From Mangrovimicrobium sp033283325 (GTDB taxonomy: Bacteria > Pseudomonadota > Gammaproteobacteria > Pseudomonadales > Halieaceae): a DNA stretch of 64,000 nt. Position 1 is the stretch's first letter. Every line of letters begins with the position of its first letter. Position numbers and translations under genes: made by a program. Below are positions 9,479 to 17,445 of this stretch, piece by piece. Location: the NCBI GenBank assembly GCA_033283325.1, contig JAWMQO010000006.1:248001-312000 (forward strand). Direction: 5' to 3'. Below the pieces are notes generated by a model. That model was given only the letters and a program-made list of their open reading frames with translations. It had not been told where the DNA came from and searched no databases.

Positions 9479-9482
9479 GGCA

Positions 9483-9971
9483 TCACTCTCCTCGCATTGC
9501 GGCGCCGGCATCCATCACCGCGCGAATGATCTTGTCGTAGCCGGTGCAGCGGCACAGGTTGCCCGCCAGCCAGTAGCGGGTCTCCTCTTCGCTGGGGTCC
9601 GGGTTCTGTTCCAGCAGCGCCTTCGCCGCCACCACGATACCCGGGGTACAGATGCCGCACTGCAGGGCGGCGTGTTCCAGCAACTTTTCCTGCACGGGGT
9701 GCAGCACGCCGTCCTTCGCCACCCCCTCTACGGTTTCTATCTCTGAGCCTTCGACCTCCGCCGCCAGCACCAGGCAGGAACAGACCAGCGCGCCGTCGAG
9801 CATCACCGAGCAGGCGCCGCAATCGCCGGTGGTGCAGCCTTCCTTGGTGCCGGTGAGATCGAGATCGTTACGCAGGATGTCCGAGAGCACCTGGGTGGGC
9901 TCACAGAGGAATTCGCGGGGTTCGCCATTGACGGTGGCGCTGACATGGCACTTTTTCATTGGGGCTGACAT
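9483..9971 (-). CDS. Molybdenum hydroxylase [2Fe-2S] small subunit
   Basis: A 162-residue iron-sulfur subunit that moves electrons from the molybdenum centre to FAD. The N-terminal plant-type ferredoxin domain holds C46, C51, C54 and C64/C66 (GCTTGDCGACS). The C-terminal helical [2Fe-2S] domain has C105, C108, C140 and C142 (CGICTPG, CRCTGY). Length is typical of CoxS/XdhA-type small subunits. It is encoded between the FAD and molybdenum subunits with gaps under 10 bp, as a standard three-subunit hydroxylase. Confidence 0.95.
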   Translation of the reverse strand: MSAPMKKCHVSATVNGEPREFLCEPTQVLSDILRNDLDLTGTKEGCTTGDCGACSVMLDGALVCSCLVLAAEVEGSEIETVEGVAKDGVLHPVQEKLLEHAALQCGICTPGIVVAAKALLEQNPDPSEEETRYWLAGNLCRCTGYDKIIRAVMDAGAAMRGE

Positions 9972-9980
9972 GGCTGGCTC

Positions 9981-10850
9981 CTAGGCTTGTTCTTCTATGC
10001 GGGATTTGGCGATCAGTACGGCCCGGCGCACCAGCACCCCGACCACTTTCTTGCGGTATTCCACGGTGCCGCGCTTGTCGGTGATCGGCGTCGCTGCGGC
10101 GCTGGCCGCGGCAGCGGCCGCATCCAGTGCAGCGTCATCCAGTGTGGTACCCACCAGGGCGTCCGCCGCCGCGGGCACCGGGATGGCCCTGGGACCCACC
10201 GCGCCGATCGCGACGCGGGCAGCTATGCATGTGCCGTCTTCGGCGAGGCTCAGTGACACCCCGGCGCCGGCCACCGCGATATCCATTTCGGTACGGGGAA
10301 TGAAACGCAGGTAGGCGTCGCTGCTGCGCGGCGCCGGGCGGGGGAATTCCAGCGCTACCAGTATTTCGTCCGGCGCCAGGCAGTTGCTCCCCGGCCCGGT
10401 GTTGAAGTCCTCCACCGGCACGCGCCGTTCGCCGGCGGGACCGACGATGCGGCACACCGCGCCGAGGGCAATCATGGCGGGCACGGAGTCCGCTGCGGGT
10501 GAGGAGTTGCACAGATTGCCGCCGGCGGAGCAGCGACCCTGTACCTGGCTGGAACCGATCAGGCCGAGGGCCTCGACGAAGCCCGGGTAGAGGCGCTGCA
10601 GTTCCGCATTGGCGGTGACCACCGCTCCCGGCACCGCGGCGCCAAGGCTCAGGCCGCTCGCGTCGAGGCCGAGGGCCTTGAGTTCGGGAATTTTCTTGAT
10701 ATCGACGATCAAACCGGGCTGCCGCAGGCCCAGTTTCATCTGCACCAGCAGGTCGGTGCCGCCAGCGAGTAATTTTGGTGCCTCGGCGCCGGCAAGCACC
10801 TGGGCGGCTTCGGCCAGCGAGGTGGGCGCGGCGTACTGAACTGACGTCAT
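9981..10850 (-). CDS. Molybdenum hydroxylase FAD-binding (medium) subunit
   Basis: A 289-residue FAD subunit of the xanthine dehydrogenase/CoxM family that accepts electrons from the [2Fe-2S] subunit. The FAD-binding signatures are AGGTDLLVQMK near residue 30 and SAGGNLCNSSPAADS near residue 110. The C-terminal CO-dehydrogenase-flavoprotein domain follows. It is the first gene of a four-gene minus-strand operon ending in the MoaD-like carrier. It is divergent from the winged-helix/TPR regulator starting at 11055; the roughly 200 bp between them should hold both promoters. Confidence 0.93.
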   Translation of the reverse strand: MTSVQYAAPTSLAEAAQVLAGAEAPKLLAGGTDLLVQMKLGLRQPGLIVDIKKIPELKALGLDASGLSLGAAVPGAVVTANAELQRLYPGFVEALGLIGSSQVQGRCSAGGNLCNSSPAADSVPAMIALGAVCRIVGPAGERRVPVEDFNTGPGSNCLAPDEILVALEFPRPAPRSSDAYLRFIPRTEMDIAVAGAGVSLSLAEDGTCIAARVAIGAVGPRAIPVPAAADALVGTTLDDAALDAAAAAASAAATPITDKRGTVEYRKKVVGVLVRRAVLIAKSRIEEQA

Positions 10851-11054
10851 TATTATGGCCTCCTGTCGGGGATCTGTGACGTTCGCAATCGCAATCTGGA
10901 GCGCCCCACGACATTACACCCTGAGGTCGGTGCGTCAATGACCCGGCTCGCCATAGCTCTTGTTCAGGAGTCCACGAGTCCGAGGCTTTGCCGGTGGGGG
11001 GCAGCCCATTAAACTACACCGCGACACACTGGGTGACAATCGGGCGCTGAGAAT

Positions 11055-13523
11055 ATGACAACAAACGGCTCGGGTGACGGCATTTACCGCTTCGGGGGCT
11101 ACCGCATCGATACTGCCTGCCGGGAACTCCGCCACGGCGATGCCCTGGTGGAGATCCAGCCCCGCGCCTTCGACCTGCTGGTTTACCTGGTAACCCAGCG
11201 CGAACGCGCGGTGGACAAGGAAGAACTCCAGGACGCCATCTGGCCGGGCATGGTGGTTACCGAAACCGCCCTCACCCGCGCCATCATGAAGGCCCGCAAG
11301 GCCGTCGGCGACGACGCCCAGCAACAGGCGGTAATACGTACCGTACACGGCCATGGTTACCGCTTTGTTGCCGAACTGGACACAGTCGGAGGGGACCCGT
11401 CCATCCCGGCGCAGGAAGCCCCACCAGCGGATCGACCCACTGCCGACATCTCCCCACCCGGCGAAACCCTGGCTGTAGCGCCGGCACATGATGCCCCGGG
11501 GGCCAGGAGTACCACTGACCAGACCAGACCCGAATCAGGGCGCCGCCTGCTGGGCATTACGGCGCTGGTCGCCCTGATGCTCCTGGTGGTAGCTGCAGTG
11601 CTTGCCTGGCAGTACCTGCGACCCGCCCCGGTCGAGGATGGCCCGGCCCGTATCGCGGTATTGCCGCTGGTGGACGAAACCGGGAATACTGAGCTCGCCT
11701 GGACCCGGCTCGGGCTGATGAGCCAGGTCAGCAGCCAGCTCGCCGGGGACAGCCGCCTGGCGGTGGTAGCCGATGGCAATGTCATCGGCCTGGCGGAAAC
11801 CCTCGACTGGCAGGGGGACCTCGCCAGCCCGCAGTCGCAAGCGCTGGTGGAGAAGCTGCGCAGCGTTTACGGCGCCACCCACCTGGTGGCACTGGAACTG
11901 CGCCGCGAGGGCGCCGCCCTGCGCCTCAACCTCGGCCTGCTGCGACCCGACGGTGCCCTGCGCCAGTCGACCATGGTCGGCGACCAGCCCGCGGGACTCG
12001 CCCAGGGCGCGGTGCAGATACTCTACGGCGAGTTGCTCAACGCGCAGGCGCGCAAGGCCATCACCAACCCGGTCTCCAGCGACACCTTCCACAACGAGGC
12101 CTATGCCCGCGGCATGGACCTGGTCCTCAAGGGGCGCTGTGCCGATGCGGTCTCCTATTTCCATATGCTCACGGAGCGCGAACCCGAACTGTTCGCGCCG
12201 CGTTTCCAGTACGCCGCCTGCCAGCGCATTCTCGGCAATAACGCCGACGCGGAAGTGTTGCTGGACGCACTCATCGACGAGTTGCGGGCGGGAGAGCCCG
12301 GGCGCAACCTGGCCCGCGCGCTGATGACCCGGGGCATCCTCTACAACCGCACCGGCCGGCTCGACGAATCCGAAGCCAGTCACCAGGAGGCGCTGATCAT
12401 CGCCCGCGACATCGAGGACAGGGACCTCAGCGCGAAGATCCTCCACAACATATCCATCGTCTACGAGGACCGCGGCGAGTTCGAGCGCGCCAGCGAACTG
12501 CTCGACCTGGCAGTGCTGGAGTACCGCGGCGCAGGCCGCGATACCCTCCCCGGCCAGGTTTACTCGGCACGCGCCAATCTCTGCATGGATCGCGGAGAAT
12601 TGTCGGAGGCCCGCGACTACCTGGAGCAGGCCCTGGACTCCTTCCGCGCCATCGGCGACCTGCGCAACGAGGCGATGATGCTCAACAATACCGGCTACCT
12701 CCTGCGGGAAATGGGCCGGCTGGAGGAAGCCGAGGACTACCACCTGCGCTCCCTCGCGCTGCGTGAGGATATCGGCGACCGGGTCGGTGTCGGCCGGGTC
12801 TACGGCCAGCTCAGCGCCCTCTACAGCACCCTGGGCAATTACGCCCAGGCGAGTACCACCGCCCGCTCGGCCCACGCCATCGCCCTGGAGACCGGGGACA
12901 AACTCTACGAGGGCTCCGCCCTGGCCCAGTGGGGCAGCGCGGAACAGGGGCTGGGTGAACGGGCCGCCGCCCGCGAGCACTTCCTCCAGGCGCGGGAGAT
13001 CTTCGTCGGCATCCAGGACCACATGCGCATCCTCCAGGCCGACCTGCTGCTGGCCCGCCTGGACCTGGAAGACGGCAATCCCGGCGCCGCCGGGGAGACC
13101 ACTACCCGGGTCAGGGACGAGGCCCGGGAAGCCTCTCTCCCAATACCGGAAATCGAGGCCATGGAACTGCTCGGCGAGATCGCCGAGGCGGTCGGGGACA
13201 GCAGCCTCGCCGCCAGCCGCTACCGGGAAGCCCTGGCAGCGGTCCGCGAGGCCAACTGGGAGGCCAAGGAGGCACAGATCAGCGTCCGCCTGCTGCGCAT
13301 CCTGGTCGCCAATGACGACCTGCAGGCGGCCGCCCCTCTGGCGGGGGCACTGGCGGGTTTCACCCCCACCAGCGACAGCCTCGCCGCGCGGGCCAGCTAC
13401 GCCCATGCCAGCGGCGATTCCGGCACGGCTACCAGCCTGATGGAGCAGGCCCGGGCCATGGCCGGGAGCGGCTGGGACGAAAAATCCGAGTCTGAACTGG
13501 CGAATTATCGCGCGGGGCAATGA
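11055..13523 (+). CDS. CadC-like membrane regulator: winged helix, one TM segment, periplasmic TPRs
   Basis: An 822-residue protein. Residues 10-108 form an OmpR/ToxR-type winged-helix DNA-binding domain (EIQPRAFDLLVYLV, then TVHGHGYRFVAEL). A Pro-rich linker leads to a single membrane helix at about 165-188. Next comes a TolB-N-like segment (ARIAVLPLVDETGN), followed by many tetratricopeptide repeats from about 340 to the end, with recurrent GRLDESEASHQEALII-type units. This is the layout of one-component membrane transcription activators such as CadC, with a protein-binding sensor outside. It is divergent from the molybdo-hydroxylase operon and could regulate it, although no direct evidence is visible. 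No receiver domain is present. Confidence 0.85.
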   Translation: MTTNGSGDGIYRFGGYRIDTACRELRHGDALVEIQPRAFDLLVYLVTQRERAVDKEELQDAIWPGMVVTETALTRAIMKARKAVGDDAQQQAVIRTVHGHGYRFVAELDTVGGDPSIPAQEAPPADRPTADISPPGETLAVAPAHDAPGARSTTDQTRPESGRRLLGITALVALMLLVVAAVLAWQYLRPAPVEDGPARIAVLPLVDETGNTELAWTRLGLMSQVSSQLAGDSRLAVVADGNVIGLAETLDWQGDLASPQSQALVEKLRSVYGATHLVALELRREGAALRLNLGLLRPDGALRQSTMVGDQPAGLAQGAVQILYGELLNAQARKAITNPVSSDTFHNEAYARGMDLVLKGRCADAVSYFHMLTEREPELFAPRFQYAACQRILGNNADAEVLLDALIDELRAGEPGRNLARALMTRGILYNRTGRLDESEASHQEALIIARDIEDRDLSAKILHNISIVYEDRGEFERASELLDLAVLEYRGAGRDTLPGQVYSARANLCMDRGELSEARDYLEQALDSFRAIGDLRNEAMMLNNTGYLLREMGRLEEAEDYHLRSLALREDIGDRVGVGRVYGQLSALYSTLGNYAQASTTARSAHAIALETGDKLYEGSALAQWGSAEQGLGERAAAREHFLQAREIFVGIQDHMRILQADLLLARLDLEDGNPGAAGETTTRVRDEAREASLPIPEIEAMELLGEIAEAVGDSSLAASRYREALAAVREANWEAKEAQISVRLLRILVANDDLQAAAPLAGALAGFTPTSDSLAARASYAHASGDSGTATSLMEQARAMAGSGWDEKSESELANYRAGQ

Positions 13524-13711
13524 TTTCCGGCCTGTTTCCGAAATCGCGACCCAGACTCAACCTATTGTTTTATATGACTATATTTAATGGTCACATAAAG
13601 GTCAGGTGATAGTCAGCCCCGAATCAGGACTTATCGGGCTCTTTCTCCCAAAGTGAGCGCCAGTTCGGTCGAGGGACCGACGCGACCTCAACAATAGCGG
13701 AGAATAAGCTC

Positions 13712-14479
13712 ATGCAACGTATCCTGATATTCCTCTACGGCGTGCTTTCATACGCCATTTTCTTTGTCACCTTCCTGTACGCGATCGGCTTCGTCGGCAA
13801 TATTTTCGTGCCCAAATCGATCGATGCGGTACCCCAGGTGCCGCTGCTGCACGCACTGCTGGTGAACCTCGGCCTGCTGGCCCTGTTCGCGGTCCAGCAC
13901 AGCCTGATGGCGCGCCCCTTCTTCAAGCGCTGGATCACCCGCTTCATACCGAAGTCCGCCGAGCGCAGCACCTTCGTGCTGGCCTCCAGCGCCGCCCTGA
14001 TCGTGCTCTTCGTGTTCTGGCAGCCGATGGGCGGGGTCATCTGGTCAGTGGAAGGCGCGGCTGCCCGCGGCCTGCTCTACGCCGTGTTCGGCCTGGGCTG
14101 GCTGATCGTGCTCTACAGCACCTTCCTGATCAACCACTTCGACCTCTTCGGCCTGCGCCAGGTCTGGCTGAACCTGCGCAACAAGCCCTACACCCCGCTG
14201 GTCTTCGGCACCCCCATGCTCTACGGCCTGGTGCGCCACCCCTTGTACCTGGGCTTCCTGCTGGGCTTCTGGGCGACACCGGTAATGACCGCCGCCCACC
14301 TGGTCTTCGCAGTCATGACCACTGCCTACATCCTGATCGCCATCCAGCTGGAGGAGCGCGACCTGATCGCGGAGCACCCGGAGTACGCCCAGTACCGCAA
14401 GCAGGTGCCGATGATCCTGCCCATCCCGGGCCGTCGCAAGCCGGTCAAACCCGCCGCACTTAGCGGCGAGACCGCCTGA
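13712..14479 (+). CDS. mddA: MddA-like methanethiol S-methyltransferase, integral membrane
   Basis: A 255-residue polytopic membrane protein of the isoprenylcysteine-methyltransferase/NnrU-like superfamily. It starts LIFLYGVLSYAIFFVTFLYA and continues GFVGNIFVPKSID, which I recognise from methanethiol S-methyltransferases (MddA). These enzymes use S-adenosylmethionine to turn methanethiol into dimethyl sulfide. Five or six hydrophobic helices are followed by the conserved YGLVRHPLYLGFLLGFW and an EERDLIAEHPEYAQYRKQVPM motif, the SAM/active-site region of this superfamily. A GGAG lies before the ATG. The neighbouring 46-residue membrane peptide is likely co-transcribed. Another thiol or isoprenoid substrate remains possible. 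Confidence 0.78.
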   Translation: MQRILIFLYGVLSYAIFFVTFLYAIGFVGNIFVPKSIDAVPQVPLLHALLVNLGLLALFAVQHSLMARPFFKRWITRFIPKSAERSTFVLASSAALIVLFVFWQPMGGVIWSVEGAAARGLLYAVFGLGWLIVLYSTFLINHFDLFGLRQVWLNLRNKPYTPLVFGTPMLYGLVRHPLYLGFLLGFWATPVMTAAHLVFAVMTTAYILIAIQLEERDLIAEHPEYAQYRKQVPMILPIPGRRKPVKPAALSGETA

Positions 14480-14504
14480 TCCCGGGCGCGTGGAGGACTT
14501 GGCT

Positions 14505-14645
14505 ATGGCACTCGCGATACAACGCCAACCCCGCCAGCTGCCCCCCTGGCTGACCCGTATCGGGCTCGCTGGCTTCCTCTTCTTCCTCGGCAAGGGCCTG
14601 CTCTGGCTCGCCCTGCCCTGGATCGCGGCCAGCCTGCTGGGCTGA
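14505..14645 (+). CDS. Small single-pass membrane peptide, 46 residues
   Basis: A short gene with a clear GGAGG nine bases before the ATG. It encodes MALAIQRQPRQLPPWLTRIG followed by one hydrophobic helix that ends at the C-terminus (ending SLLG). The N-terminus is basic and proline-rich, so a cytoplasmic N-terminus is expected. It lies 25 bp after the MddA-like gene and is followed immediately by a strong terminator, so the two form a small transcription unit. Function unknown. It could stabilise or regulate the membrane methyltransferase, which is inference only. Confidence 0.65.
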   Translation: MALAIQRQPRQLPPWLTRIGLAGFLFFLGKGLLWLALPWIAASLLG

Positions 14646-14654
14646 GCCCTCCCC

Positions 14655-14682
14655 GGCGCCCTTCAGCAGAAGGGCGCCTTTT
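14655..14682 (+). terminator. Intrinsic terminator after the mddA-like unit
   Basis: A perfect 9-bp stem (GGCGCCCTT / AAGGGCGCC) with a CAGCAG loop is followed directly by TTTT. It sits 9 bp after the stop codon of the small membrane peptide gene and separates this unit from the downstream sigma-factor gene. Confidence 0.85.
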
Positions 14683-14758
14683 CTCCATTTATTGATCCAA
14701 CTTCCCAAGGATTCATGCCTAAGCTTCGTCTTATGGTGGAACAGTGCACGGTCCGGCC

Positions 14759-15283
14759 ATGACGAGCGACCTCGAGGAGACAATCAAGCGCGCCCAGCGC
14801 GGCGACCGGGAAGCGTTTTCGCGCCTGGTGGAGGACCACTATGCCTCCATGTTCCGCTTCGCCATGAAGTACTGCGGCAACCGCCAGGACGCGGAGGATG
14901 TCACCCAGCAGGCCTGTATCAAGCTGGGCCGGGCCATCGACCAGTTCCGCTTCGAATCGGCCTTCAGCTCCTGGCTCTACCGCCTGGTGATCAACTGCGC
15001 TCGCGACAGCTACCGGAGTCGCAGGGAGGAGCCAGCGGATGAACATCCCGAGCCTGCCAGCGCCGACCGCGCGGAACCCGCGATCATGCTGCAGCAGGTA
15101 TTGGGGCTGGTCAGCCAGATGGGCGAGGGTTACCGGGAGACCCTGGTGCTGGTGAACGGCGAGGGGCTCAGCCATGCAGAGGCAGCACAGGTGCTGGAGA
15201 TCAAGGAATCCACCGTGTCCTGGCGATTGCACGAGATACGCAAACGGCTGCGCGAACAGGTGCAGCCGGGAGTCGATGTATGA
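14759..15283 (+). CDS. ECF-type RNA polymerase sigma factor
   Basis: A sigma-70-family factor of about 174 residues with the two usual ECF domains. Sigma region 2 includes EAFSRLVEDHYASMFRFAMK and the DAEDVTQQACIKL helix, with FESAFSSWLYRLVINCARDS completing the -10-recognition part. Sigma region 4 has YRETLVLVNGEGLSHAEAAQ and then EIKESTVSWRLHEIRKRLRE, the -35-binding helix-turn-helix. The ATG at 14759 is used. A GTG at 14744 in the same frame would add five residues and has a somewhat better purine-rich leader. The stop overlaps the start of the VWA gene by 4 bp (ATGA), implying translational coupling to a likely cognate regulator. Confidence 0.9.
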   Translation: MTSDLEETIKRAQRGDREAFSRLVEDHYASMFRFAMKYCGNRQDAEDVTQQACIKLGRAIDQFRFESAFSSWLYRLVINCARDSYRSRREEPADEHPEPASADRAEPAIMLQQVLGLVSQMGEGYRETLVLVNGEGLSHAEAAQVLEIKESTVSWRLHEIRKRLREQVQPGVDV

Positions 15284-17355
15284 ATGACGATGAACTGAAG
15301 GCCCTGTTCGAACGGGCGGACGAGGCGCCCCGCCCCGCGGCGAAGGAGGCAGCGCTGGCAGCCGCCCTGCGCAGCTTCGACGAGGTCCAGGCGGAAAAAA
15401 ATTCAGCGAATACCCAAGGATCTGCCACCACGCAACGTCCCACTCCCGAAGTCCACTCACTCGGGAGCAAGATCATGAACGTACTGACTGTCGATTCACC
15501 CTTCCAGCGCTGGCTCTACAGCGGCATGGCCAGTGCCGCGGTGCTGGTGCTCGGCGTTTTTCTCGCCCTGCAACTGCCGCTCAACAAAGGTTTCGAACCC
15601 ATCGAGGACCTGGAGGAGGAGGCCATTGTCGCGACACCGACCTCGCGAACAGTTGAAATGAACGGTTCCGCCGAACCCCGACTCAATGAACGCCAGGTAT
15701 CCGCTATGCCAGAGGTAGTCGAGGTTACGGCACCGAGTCGGCTCGACGCAGCGCCGCCCAGCATGGATATGGCCGCAGAGGCGGACGCCGCCTACGCCGC
15801 GCCCGCAGCCTCGGTCGCCAAGCGCGCCCAGCTCTCAGACCTGGCGGAAATCCGCGCGGCCGGGGCGCAGATGGCGGGCGCCAGCGGCGCGGTGCTACAC
15901 GAGGTAGCTGAGGAAACGACTCCACCCTTCTACCGGGACAAGGGCCGTGACGCTTTCGAGGAGATCGACAGCAACCCGATCAAGCGGGTCAGCGCGGAGC
16001 CGGTCTCCACCTTCTCCATCGATGTGGACACCGCCGCCTACAGCTTCGTCCGCCGCCAGTTGAACCACGGCGTGCTGCCGCAGAAAAACGCGGTGCGGGT
16101 GGAAGAGATGATCAACTACTTCCCCTACCAGTACCCCCTGCCCGCCGATCGCAGCCAGCCCTTCGCTACCGACGTCGCGGTCATCGACGCGCCCTGGAAG
16201 GCCGGCAACAAACTGGTACGTATCGGCATACAGGGTTACGAGATGACCGGTGCGCAGCCGCGCAGCAACCTGGTCTTCCTGCTGGACGTCTCCGGCTCCA
16301 TGAACAGCCCGGACAAACTGCCGCTGGTGAAACAGTCCATGAGCCTGCTGCTGTCTCGCATGCAGCCGGAAGACACTGTTGCCATCGCGGTCTACGCCGG
16401 TGCCGCGGGTACTGTCCTGGAGCCCACTCCGGTGAAGGAAAAACAGAAAATCCTCGACGCCCTCGGCCGCCTGCAGGCAGGGGGCTCCACCGCCGGCGGC
16501 GCCGGCATCCAGCTGGCTTACCAACTGGCCGAGGCAAATTTCATCGAGGACGGCGTCAACCGCATCCTGCTGGCCACCGACGGTGACTTCAATGTGGGCA
16601 TCCGCGATCGCGAGGAACTCAAGGGCTTCGTCGAGCGCAAGCGCGAGTCCGGCGTGTTCCTCTCAGTGCTGGGTTTCGGCCAGGGCAATTATAACGACGC
16701 CCTGATGCAGGCACTGGCCCAGAACGGCAACGGCATCGCCGCCTACATCGACACACTGAGCGAGGCGCAGAAGGTGCTGGTAGACGAAGCCACCTCCTCC
16801 CTCTTCCCGATCGCCAAGGACGTTAAAATCCAGGTGGAGTTCAACCCGGCCACGGTCAGCGAGTACCGGCTGCTGGGCTACGAAACCCGCATCCTTGCCG
16901 AAGAGGACTTCAACAACGACGCAGTGGATGCCGGCGACATCGGCGCCGGGCACAGTGTGACCGCGCTGTATGAAATCACTCCCGTCGGCAGCGACAGTGG
17001 CGTGTTCGCCAACTCCCGCTACACCGAATCAAGCGCCAGGCCCGACGCGGGCAAGGCCGGCGAGTACGGCTTCCTCAAGCTGCGCTACAAGCTGCCGGAG
17101 GAAAGCGAGTCGAAGCTGGTCAGCCAGCCGATCGGGATCGCGCAGACCAGCGACGCGACTGCCCTGCGGGAAACCCGCTTCGCCGCGGCGGTAGCCGGCT
17201 TCGCCGAGTTGCTGCGCGGCGGCAAGTACAGCGGCGACTGGACCTACGCCGACGTGCTGGCGCTGGCCCAGGCCAATCGCGGCGACGATCCCTACGGCTA
17301 CCGCGCCGAGTTCGTCGGGCTGGTGCGCGCGGCAGAAATCGCCGACGCGATGTAA
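15280..17355 (+). CDS. YfbK-like von Willebrand factor A protein with DUF3520 domain and anti-sigma-like N-terminus
   Basis: A 691-residue protein. A cytoplasmic acidic N-terminus (1-75) sits before one membrane helix at about 79-99. Then come a low-complexity stretch, a VWF_A-associated region (VSTFSIDVDTAAYSFVRRQL), a VWA domain with an intact metal-ion site (LLDVSGSMNS), and a C-terminal DUF3520-type domain ending near YGYRAEFVGLVRAAE. This matches YfbK-like proteins. The coupling to the ECF sigma gene and the topology suggest the N-terminus acts as an anti-sigma factor, with the VWA domain outside the membrane as sensor; that is inference. No zinc-binding anti-sigma motif is visible. Confidence 0.85.
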   Translation: MNDDELKALFERADEAPRPAAKEAALAAALRSFDEVQAEKNSANTQGSATTQRPTPEVHSLGSKIMNVLTVDSPFQRWLYSGMASAAVLVLGVFLALQLPLNKGFEPIEDLEEEAIVATPTSRTVEMNGSAEPRLNERQVSAMPEVVEVTAPSRLDAAPPSMDMAAEADAAYAAPAASVAKRAQLSDLAEIRAAGAQMAGASGAVLHEVAEETTPPFYRDKGRDAFEEIDSNPIKRVSAEPVSTFSIDVDTAAYSFVRRQLNHGVLPQKNAVRVEEMINYFPYQYPLPADRSQPFATDVAVIDAPWKAGNKLVRIGIQGYEMTGAQPRSNLVFLLDVSGSMNSPDKLPLVKQSMSLLLSRMQPEDTVAIAVYAGAAGTVLEPTPVKEKQKILDALGRLQAGGSTAGGAGIQLAYQLAEANFIEDGVNRILLATDGDFNVGIRDREELKGFVERKRESGVFLSVLGFGQGNYNDALMQALAQNGNGIAAYIDTLSEAQKVLVDEATSSLFPIAKDVKIQVEFNPATVSEYRLLGYETRILAEEDFNNDAVDAGDIGAGHSVTALYEITPVGSDSGVFANSRYTESSARPDAGKAGEYGFLKLRYKLPEESESKLVSQPIGIAQTSDATALRETRFAAAVAGFAELLRGGKYSGDWTYADVLALAQANRGDDPYGYRAEFVGLVRAAEIADAM

Positions 17356-17397
17356 ACCCCTCGCAAACCGGCCCTGCCTACAGGGCGATCCCAACAG

Positions 17398-17434
17398 AAA
17401 AGCCCCCGGTATCCAGAAGAAACCGGGGGCTTTT
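17398..17434. terminator. Bidirectional terminator between convergent genes
   Basis: AAAAGCCCCCGGT is matched perfectly by ACCGGGGGCTTTT across an 11-base loop, giving a 13-bp stem with A and T tracts on both sides. It lies between the VWA gene (plus strand) and the end of the ExeM-like nuclease (minus strand), so it can serve both. Confidence 0.9.
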
Positions 17435-17445
17435 GGCGTATTAGC

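Noticed and set aside
7166..9511. Form I or II carbon monoxide dehydrogenase
   Set aside because: The subunits resemble CoxMSL, but the active-site loop reads AYRAPGAP and lacks AYXCSFR and AYRGAGR.
13665..13680. TCGGTC-GAGG-GACCGA hairpin upstream of the mddA-like gene
   Set aside because: It is a short 6-bp stem without T tract or conserved regulatory context, too common to call.
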